Assembly (NCBI GenBank): GCA_029215795.1
Contig: JARDYH010000001.1
Coordinates: 186,689,654 to 186,753,653 of the forward strand
Source: Anniella stebbinsi
Taxonomy: Eukaryota > Chordata > Lepidosauria > Squamata > Anniellidae
Direction of reading: 5' to 3'
Length of the DNA stretch: 64,000 nucleotides
Part shown: one piece after another, positions 56,802-64,000 of the stretch
Numbering within the stretch: the stretch's first letter is position 1
How the letters are laid out: every line of letters begins with the position of its first letter
The notes under the pieces: generated by a model
What the model was told of the DNA's origin: nothing
The model's database searches: none
The model's input: only the letters and a program-made list of their open reading frames with translations
Program-made: the position numbers and the translations under genes

Positions 56802-57488
56802 CTGTGTTTCCATTTTTTTTCATTTTCTAAGGGCAAACTGACATATCTAGGTTATTCAGAACCAAGCCCACAATACTATGTGTGGTCCTGGAATACAATT
56901 AATAAAGAATCACATTTCACAACTCAAAATATCAGCAAGGTAGGAGTGGAAAATAACAATTTTCTCCTTCTGTTTGCTCAACCTTAGATTTGTGTTAACA
57001 AGTTGGAAACATAGGATGGTGCAGTTGAAAAAGACCAACTTCTGTGAACTTTGGGGGTGAGAATGGAATGACATTCAAAATAGAGAAAAACACTCATGGG
57101 GGGGTCACTCAACAGGTTTGGGGTGAATTACATAGGACACCACCCTCGGTGAAGTATTCTGGGGTAATCCAAAATATGATTTTGCATCAATTCACAAGTG
57201 ATATAAGATAAAACATAGAATCTTACACAGTAAACAGTTTGGATAAAACAATAAATCACAATCTATGATTACACAGATAAGCCTACTCAAGCCTTGGGTT
57301 TGCATGCTCCTCTTCCCTTCTCCAGTGTGACTCTGAGGAGCAGGAAGTAAGCATCTAGTTGTTGTTTAACATTAACTGTCTTATATCATTAAGACCAAAA
57401 ATGATAAACTATGATTAGTGTAAGCAATGGCTTATTAACAAGCCAGGATCATAAAACTTTTTATTCAATAAATTATAGTTTAAACTAG
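56801..57488. other. No feature recognised
   Basis: Non-coding. Confidence 0.45.
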
Positions 57489-58043
57489 GCTGACCATATG
57501 AAAAGGAGGACAGGGCTCATGTAACTTTAACAGTTGTAGAGAAAAGGGAATTTCAGCCAGTGTCATTTGTATGCAATTAGTTCCTGGTGAAATTCCCTCT
57601 TCATCACAACAGTTAAAGTTGCAGGCACTATACTAGAGTGATGCAGCTGCAGATTTGAAGCCACCCCTGGGCAAAGAGCCAAAAATGCACTGTTGAAAAG
57701 ACGGGGACTTAGTTCGACTTTTCCAGCCAGAGCGAGGGCAGCCCGGCTCTTCCACCAGGCTATCCTCACTCAGGAGACGCTCCTTAGCCACTCCAGGGGC
57801 ATTCCCAGTGGATGGTGACCCCTAATTAGTCACTGTCTGCCCAGTGGGGGCATGCCTATCCTGACCAAGGGGGCATGACCTTGGTCACATGTCTGATACT
57901 ACAGCTCACAATTAAGACAAATCTGTTCTACATAATATGTTAATGTTAAAATCACTGAAATAACACTGACACCTGCTGAAATTCCCTTTTCAGTTCAACT
58001 GTTAAAGATACAGGAGCCCTGTCCTCCTTTTCATATGGTCAGC
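57489..58043. mobile_element. Family 5 palindromic DNA element (both ends)
   Basis: The left end GCTGACCATATGAAAAGGAG is the exact inverse of the right end (CTCCTTTTCATATGGTCAGC). AGGACAGGGCTC and its inverse GAGCCCTGTCCT lie just inside. The interior holds CATTTGTATGCAATTAG, GAAATTCCCTCTTCATCACA and the GGTCACATGTCTGAT segment found at positions 1-215. A clean target duplication was not identified. No transposase. Confidence 0.85.
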
Positions 58044-58060
58044 TTACTATACAACAGCCA

Positions 58061-58170
58061 TCCCTAACCTGGTGCTCTCCAGATGTTTTGGATTTCAACT
58101 ATCAGCCCCAATGGTGAGGAATGCTGGGAGTTGAAGTCCAACATATCTGGAAGGCACCAGGTTGGGAAAG
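58061..58170. repeat. Palindromic dispersed repeat (CCTGGTGCTCTCCAGATG)
   Basis: Arms AACCTGGTGCTCTCCAGATG and the inverse CATATCTGGAAGGCACCAGGTT, in part, surround TCAACTATCAGCCCC/GCTGGGAGTTGA. Related copies: 13933-14030, 21640-21735, 60262-60372. Confidence 0.7.
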
Positions 58171-58567
58171 GCCGGCCTATAATAATCTTGCGATGACTGT
58201 CTCGTCTATCCCATCCCAAAATCAAGATCCATTTACACAGAAGTGAATCTCATTTGAGTCTAGAACATGTGCTTTGGACTGCAGTTTTCAATAAGCCCAA
58301 GGTCTGCCCCCAGCTGGTGTGACTCCAAACTAATGACCCCTACTTTGGAAGTGTATAATGGTCTGTTACTTCTGGGCAGAATCCCTCGCAATTGGCTGAG
58401 CTAGCTAGGGTTGAGGGAAGTTGTAGGCCAAAATATCTGGAAGGCCACAAGCTGCCCACTTCTGCTCTATTGTAATGATAGGTGATCCTGCACTCATTTG
58501 TCCATACTTTTAAAGCTGCCTAAGCCAGTGGCCATCCCCACATCTTATGGACATTTAAATAGGGTAA

Positions 58568-58721
58568 CCACACTAGAGGCATTCAAAAGGCAGCTGCCTG
58601 GACAACCATCTGTCAGGGATGCTTTAAAGTGGATTCCTGCACTGAGCAGGGGGTAGACTTGATGGCCTTATAGATCCCTTCCAACTCTGCTATTCTATGG
58701 TTCTATGATATTATGATTCTG
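58568..58721 (+). mobile_element. CR1 3' end (ATTCTATGA-tail type)
   Basis: CACACTAGAGGCATTCAAAA, CAACCATCTGTCAGGGATGC, GATGGCCTTATAGATCCC and repeated TTCTATG words form the same end as 5395-5531. Confidence 0.9.
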
Positions 58722-58734
58722 TATTTTGAAAATC

Positions 58735-58930
58735 AAAAAGGAGGACATCATGGCCAACCCTCAAGGAAGCATGCCCACCCCAATATTATTATTATTTTAT
58801 TATTTATTACACTTATATACCGCCCCATAGCCGAAGCTCTCTTCTTGCCCAGTCCCCAAGAAGGTGTGCCCCTCCTGACATAACAATCCCAAGTGGGGGT
58901 GGCTTTGGTCACATGTCTGATTTATTGAAC
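58735..58930 (+). mobile_element. Family 5 fragment with an L2 tail inserted
   Basis: AAAAAGGAGGACATCATGGC and GGTCACATGTCTGATT are the same blocks as at 1-130. About 60 bp of antisense L2 end (TATACCGCCCCATAGCCG, 58784-58842) interrupts them. Confidence 0.65.
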
Positions 58931-58999
58931 AGGAAACTAGAATCTAAAAGACAATAAAGTAAGATATCATTGAGCATCTCTGATATCATTGAGTAAATG

Positions 59000-59620
59000 T
59001 TCCATTCCTGGGCAAGGTCCTGGAACGGGTGTTTACGGGCCAGCTCCAGACACTCTTGGATGAAACCGATTATCTGGATCCATTTCAGTCAGGTTTCAGG
59101 CCTGGCTTTGGTACGGAAACAGCCTTGCTCGCCCTGTATGATGACCTATGTCGGGAGAAAGACAAGGGGAGTGTGACTCTGTTGATTCTCCTTGATCTCT
59201 CAGCGGCTTTCGATACCATCGACCATGGTATCCTTCTGGGATGACTGGCTGAGTTGGGAGTGGGAGGCACTGCATTGCAGTGGTTCCGCTCCTACTTGGT
59301 GGGTCGGCTCCAGAAGGTGGTGCTTGTGGGACATTGCTCGACCCCATGGATTCTCCAGTATGGGGTCCCACAGGAGTTAGTCTTGTCCCCCATACTGTTC
59401 AATATCTACATGAAACCGTTGGGTGTGGTCATCCAGAGTTTTGGAGTGTGTTGTCATTAGTACGCTGATGACATGTAGCTGTATTTCTCCTTTTCATCCT
59501 CATGAGGTGAGGCTGTGGATGTGCTGAACCGGTGCCTGGCTGCAACAATGGACTGGATGAGGGTTAAGAAACTGAAACTCAATCCAGATAAGACTGAGAT
59601 GTTGTTACTGCTGGGTCAGA
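59000..59620 (+). mobile_element. L2 LINE reverse transcriptase fragment
   Basis: Text runs KVLERVFTGQLQTLLDETDY, LDPFQSGFRPGFGTETALLA, LLDLSAAFDTIDHGILLG, a stop, then VGGTALQWFRSYLVGR, a degraded GVPQGSVLSPILFN and YADDM followed by a stop. It ends with CLAATMDWMRVKKLKLNPDK. Catalytic residues remain, but several stops interrupt it. Confidence 0.9.
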
Positions 59621-60261
59621 TAAATTATATTTAAAAAATAATGTTTCTCAACTTCCTATTTCCAGTATGAAGTCCATTTGTTTGTTGAAAAGAAGGTATC
59701 AAGACAAATCAGTTTACTCTGTAGGTTACAGATGGCATGAGAGAACATGTAAAGGAAAACACATGTGAATAAAGAATGGAACTGATTTTGGTTTTCTAAT
59801 TGAAGACCACTAAGTCAGATGGCTTAAGGAATAAATTTGTCTCTGCCTGGGGAACGAAATCTTCAAAGGCATTGAATTTCTTAGAAGGAAATATGGAGTA
59901 CATGAATTGGTTTCAATATATGGGAAAGGAAGCAACAGAAACCAAACCAATGACATGTGGAAAATGTTCTGTTGTGTTGCTGCAAATCAAGTGGCTGTGT
60001 GTACAAATGTGCCCAATGGTTGTGGCAGTTTTGATTTCATCCCGAATCCTAGAAAGATAAAATGTCATTCTTCTGCTTTCATCTTCCAGAGCCCCAATCT
60101 CTTCCTGTCAGAGACTATGAATAAAAACCCAAGGAAAAGAAGTGCAGAACGAAGAATGAAGTGAACATCCATGTTAGTGGCTGATATGAAGTGAGGTGAG
60201 TTAGTGGCCAATTCCAATGGTTATTGACACCAACATTTATTCATCCATTTATCTCAGTGGT
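59621..60261. other. No feature recognised
   Basis: Non-coding. Confidence 0.45.
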
Positions 60262-60372
60262 GAGCAACTTGTGGCGCTGCATTGGACTGCAATGCCTGTC
60301 ACCTTCCACCATTAGTTGTTCTGGGTAGGGCTGATGAGAATTGCAATCCAACAACATCTGGAGGGCCACAAG
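60262..60372. repeat. Palindromic dispersed repeat
   Basis: GAGCAACTTGTGGCGCTGCA and GGAGGGCCACAAGTTCCCCA are inverted arms around ATTAGTTGTTCTGGGTAGGG. Confidence 0.65.
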
Positions 60373-60428
60373 TTCCCCACCCCGATTTATTTATACAGGA
60401 CCATCATGTATTTGGTGCTTCAAAAAAC

Positions 60429-60460
<32 letters not shown>
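60429..60460. repeat. (GAT)n microsatellite
   Basis: About ten GAT units, followed by CCTGCCCTCGTGGAGCTTAC, a retroposon-end-like sequence. Confidence 0.95.
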
Positions 60461-60461
<1 letters not shown>

Positions 60462-60859
60462 AAATGTTTCCTGCCCTCGTGGAGCTTACAAACTAAATCG
60501 GGCAGTGGGGAAGATAACAGAGAGGGGTGAAGACAGCCCCCTGGCCAAATTTTAAAAAGTTTTGTACTGGCATGCAGCACACCTCCCTCAAAAGTGCAAT
60601 ATAATTTTGGAGCAGCTTCTCCTTAGATAGAACATAGAGATGGGTGTCCTCTGACTAGGTTAATGCACAGGCTGATATGGGAGGATGTGCTCCTTCAGAA
60701 TGCTATTGGGGCTTTAAAGGTAAGTGCTAGCATTCTGAATTGGACTCAGTAGTGAATAGGCAGCCGGTCTAGCTCCTTCAGAAGTGATGTAGTATGCTTT
60801 CATTTAGATAGGTTAGCCAGAATTCTAGTTACTGCATTCTGTACTATCCGAAAATTAGG

Positions 60860-61240
60860 GCTGTGCACATTCCCCCCGATTCGCCTCAGAGCCTGTTACG
60901 GAGCCCCCGATTTACTTTGGGGGTTGCCCACCTCACTCCGGTGCTGAAGCCGAGGTGAGATTCACCCCCCCCCCCCGAGGCGACTTGGCCTTGCGTGTCC
61001 CTGGATGCCGGCTGTGCAGCCAGCACCCAAGAAAGCCGGTAGCAAGGCTGGAGTCCCTCGCCCCCCCAACCTAGAACTGCTGCCGTCGGAACTTACCCAC
61101 CACCATCGTTGCTGCCCGCTGCCACATCACAGCCACCATTGTTGCCATTGCTGCCTGCTGCCACTGCATTGCCTCCTGCTGCTGCATCGCCCACGCTCCA
61201 TAGAACCAGGCTGCGATATCGCATGGCCTCTGTAGTGCAT
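60860..61240. other. GC-rich unassigned block
   Basis: AGGGCTGTGCACATTCCCCC opens it, like the AGGGATGTGCACAGCCCCCC at 63452. CTGC-rich text follows. Probably a related repeat. Confidence 0.4.
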
Positions 61241-61250
61241 CTGTGGCCAC

Positions 61251-61251
<1 letters not shown>

Positions 61252-61286
<35 letters not shown>

Positions 61287-61412
61287 TGTTAGCTCATTTG
61301 TTTGTTTTGGTGTGTTGCGTCTTTTGCCTGGGTGTGGGTGTTTTGTTGTGTGCATGTGTTTCTCTGAGCATCACCATTTTGCGTTCTGTGAAATGAGTAT
61401 TATTCTTTGTAT
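61252..61412 (+). repeat. Inverted-repeat arm with (GT)n, left
   Basis: (GT)17 is followed by TTAGCTCATTTGTTTGTTTT, TGGGTGTGGGTGTTTTGTTG and CTCTGAGCATCACCATTTTG. It matches 62341-62498 in reverse at high identity. The tail resembles a MIR-like SINE end. Confidence 0.75.
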
Positions 61413-61660
61413 TTTGTGGGGGCAAATATTTGATTTGGCATTGTACTCAGTTCCTTGGCCAAGTTACTTGTCTCTGAAACTCATCAGTTTGTCTTCTGAG
61501 AAATGGGCATTGGAGCAGAAAACCCTGGGTTCAAAAGTGTGATTTTTGAACTCATACCCAATCACTGCCTTATATGTAGGTTCTTGGGCAAGTTATTTTT
61601 CTATTAGCATCACCAGTTTGCCTTGAGGGAAATGAATGGTTTGCGATTCGCCATGGCTAT
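61413..61660 (+). repeat. MIR-like SINE pieces
   Basis: TTGGCCAAGTTACTTGTCTC, CATCAGTTTGTCTTCTGAGA and a second TTGGGCAAGTTATTTTTCTA ... GCATCACCAGTTTGCC look like two degraded MIR-type 3' parts in tandem. Confidence 0.4.
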
Positions 61661-62340
61661 TATGGCAGCCATTTTGTGAATGGGTAAGCCTTTCCATTTC
61701 AGCCATTTTGTGAGAGTGCCCATAACACTCTTCAAAATTCAGCCATTCCAAAAAGTTTGGGGAGCCCTGGAGTAGTTTATAGCAATTCTAACCCTATCAG
61801 GGAAGTTGGTTTGTAATACATTTCCTACAGGAAATAGAGGCTCTTGTATGAATTCTCTACCAAGGTAGTAGTAGAGGAACATCTGTAATATAAAGATTTC
61901 CCCTTCTGTTCAATTTGGTGATCTTTAAGCAGAAAAGTCCTTTGGTTTGCTTCAAAGATCGCTAGCTGAGCAGAGGAGTTATAGTGCCAGGAGACCTTCC
62001 CTAGACCTGGCTACTCTGTCCATTTCCTTCTCATTCAGCACCACAGGACTTCCCTCCCTTGCGCCCTCTTCCCATGGGCTATGACTTTAAGCATGGTTTC
62101 TTTGTTATTCCCTGGTGTGCAGCATCCCAAATGGCCTGCTAAATATGCTCCAAATGGGTCAATTTATGGTATAACTTAAAATATGTTTTTCATTTTGAAC
62201 ATTAAGAAATTTGAACCTAGGCTGCAAAGCACAAAATGATTAGTCATTATACTGAGAAGCTTCTGAGGCTTGTGACAATTTCAGAGACAATTAACCTGGC
62301 CAAAAAACTTAGTACAATGCCAAATCACATGTTTGCCCTA

Positions 62341-62467
62341 CGAAATACTATAATAATAATACTCATTTCAGGGAAGGCAAAATGGTGTTGCTCAGAGAAA
62401 CACATACACACAACAAAACACCCACACCCAAGTAAAAGTCACACCACACCAAAACAAACAAATGAGC

Positions 62468-62498
<31 letters not shown>
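62341..62498 (-). repeat. Inverted-repeat arm with (CA)n, right
   Basis: ACTCATTTCAGGGAAGGCAA, AACACCCACACCCAAGTAAA, CAAACAAATGAGCTAA and (CA)15 are the reverse of 61252-61412. The shared open frame reading HTTKHPHP is a product of the repeat. Confidence 0.75.
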
Positions 62499-62501
<3 letters not shown>

Positions 62502-62854
62502 CACCCTCTCACCCCCCTCCCCTCCAACTAAGACACTGCCTATCACACCCCAATGTACCTTTTTCTGTTTTCTGGGTGGCTGGACATGCTTCAAAATGAA
62601 GCACTAGGCTACAGCCAGCTGCCAATTTTATTTTCTAAGCTTGCTTTTAGGGCCCACACATGGAAATAAGGATGGGGCAGGATGCTGATTGCTTTGCAGC
62701 ATGCCGGCCTCCCATTTAAATAATGAATAATAAAAACAAGACCCTTTTTAAAAATCAGGAAGGGCGGGAGCCTGGCAGGCACCAAGGGACCTCCAATCCA
62801 CCAGATTGTGTATCTCAAAACTACTCCATCTTGGCTGGATAAAAGCCTTGTGCA

Positions 62855-62887
<33 letters not shown>
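62855..62887. repeat. (GAT)n microsatellite (L2 tail)
   Basis: Eleven GAT units at the tail of the antisense L2 end. Confidence 0.95.
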
Positions 62888-62889
<2 letters not shown>

Positions 62890-63105
62890 ATCACACTTAT
62901 ATACCGCCCCATAGCCGAAGCTCTCTGGGCGGTTTACAAAAATTAAAAGATTTAATACTAAAAAGTCCATATACAAAATTTAAAACCATAAACATAAAAC
63001 AGCTGACATTAAAACACTTTAAAACATTTTAACTGTTAAGCCTAGCCACAATGTCAATCAAAACCTCAACTTGAGCTGTTAAAATGCCTGGGAGAAAAGA
63101 AAAGT
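62888..63105 (-). mobile_element. L2 LINE 3' end
   Basis: TATATACCGCCCCATAGCCG, AAGCTCTCTGGGCGGTTTAC and TGTCAATCAAAACCTCAACT run into the antisense C-terminal codons. Nearly identical in layout to 51700-51945. Confidence 0.88.
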
Positions 63106-63439
63106 AGATAACTATGTAGAGGGAATGAATGCGGGGGGCAGGGGAGAGATTCATAATCTTGCCCTAACCTTGATCTCCATGTGTTCCTCATACCTTCTAT
63201 AGGGAGCTTATGCATGTACAAAAAGGCATGATCCTAACAGAACCTGCACACAAAGTCTATGTGTATACAGCTTGCATATGCATGGCCCTGTGCAGAAGAA
63301 CCCATCAACGCACAGAGGTCAGAGGAAGATCAGGCGGCAGAATCCTACTGTCCCCCATGCTTTGATTTTATTCTACTTGGTTTTCTGCACAGGACTAACT
63401 AAACAAAAATTGGAGCTTCCGGTGTCATCCTTGAAGGAG

Positions 63440-64000
63440 TGCTTCCTTCTAGGGATGTGCACAGCCCCCCCCCCAGATCAGATCGGGACCCGGATCGGAA
63501 CCTCCGAGATTGTCCTGGATTGTCCAGGACAAAATCAGAGCTCCCTTGGTTCGGATCCCGATCTGAAAATCGGAGGTCCGATTTTCAGATCGGCCGCCAT
63601 TTTCACCATAGGCCAATGCAAGTCTATGGGGAAAATGGCGGCAGGGGGTGAGTGGGGGCCTAACTCCCCCCTCCCTGTCCCTCCCCCCCTCATGCTCCTC
63701 CTTACCTGCTGGGGCGTCCACATTCCCCAGGTGCACGGATTTACTGAGAACTAGGCTTCGCGGCCTAGTTCTCAGTAGATCCGTGCAATGGAGGAAAGTG
63801 GACGCCCCTGCAGGTAAGTGGGGGGGGGGCCTCCCGCCTCCCCCGTCATGCTACTTATCTCCTGGGGCCATCCACTTCCATCTGCTGCCGCCATGGGCGG
63901 CAGCGGATGGCCCCGGGAAGCAAACCCTCCCCATGCTCCTTACCTGCCAGGGCCGTCTGCTGCCGATGGCCCCGGGAGGTAAGCTCTCTCCTCCCCCTCG
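63440..64000. repeat. GC-rich hairpin-rich repeat, runs off the window
   Basis: After AGGGATGTGCACAGCCC there are perfect short palindromes (63510-63532; 63558-63593 with 17-bp arms). A 56-bp-arm hairpin lies at 63701-63818 with a 6-nt loop. Two more units start with CATGCT..CTTA (63847, 63934). Frames on both strands are composition artefacts. Probably a non-coding transposon. Confidence 0.6.

Noticed and set aside
61071..62607. Shared peptide in two open frames (HTTKHPHP...TPKQTNELT)
   Set aside because: Both frames are readings of the same inverted CA-rich repeat, not related genes.

Overview
The window looks like a piece of a vertebrate nuclear genome, most likely a squamate reptile (lizard). 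CR1, L2 and L1 LINE remains occur together, short palindromic DNA transposons are very dense, and simple repeats are long and frequent. No bacterial-style genes, RNA genes or CRISPR arrays were found. The species is inferred from the repeat mix and is not proven.

Only one protein-coding exon can be supported. On the minus strand, 5741-5614 is a 128-bp exon with consensus splice sites on both sides. It carries the start codon and first 36 codons of a protein beginning [10 protein letters not shown], which matches the N-terminus of the Rab27 effector melanophilin (MLPH). On this reading, positions below 5613 are intron 2 of MLPH. Positions above 5742 are intron 1, then the promoter region and the intergenic space upstream. 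The 5'-untranslated exon could not be identified with confidence; a CpG-bearing, apparently non-repeat stretch at 19.19-19.45 kb is one candidate.

Nearly everything else that can be explained is transposon debris. LINEs: CR1 copies with the ATTCTATGA-type tail lie at 3.3-5.5, 17.2, 46.8-48.9 and 58.6 kb. CR1 copies with the TTCTTATGTTCTTA-type tail lie at 7.4, 25.5 and 35.5-40.4 kb. L2 copies lie at 5.8-6.8, 7.3-7.9, 15.1, 45.9-46.8 and 59.0-59.6 kb, with several isolated L2 3' ends. One L1 3' end has inserted into a CR1 with a 17-bp target duplication. All reverse transcriptase frames are broken.

The most distinctive content is four families of short, non-autonomous DNA transposons that begin GG and end CC and appear to make 3-bp target duplications, as PIF/Harbinger elements do. 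Family 1 (about 355 bp, eight copies) is packed with AATGCGC/GCGCATT motifs and a perfect 18-bp palindrome. Family 2 (about 125-150 bp) has GATCTACAC ends, family 3 has ATTCGGACAACAC ends and family 4 has CACAATCCTA ends.

Insertions are repeatedly nested. The deepest stack is 35.5-40.4 kb. There a single CR1 carries a family 3 element, a 36-bp micro-insertion, a solo LTR and, near its tail, a family 2 and a family 1 element. The LTR itself holds another DNA element (with a family 1 copy inside) and a 182-bp L2 end flanked by a 239-bp direct duplication.

The far right end (63.4-64.0 kb) is a GC-rich hairpin-rich repeat that runs off the window.
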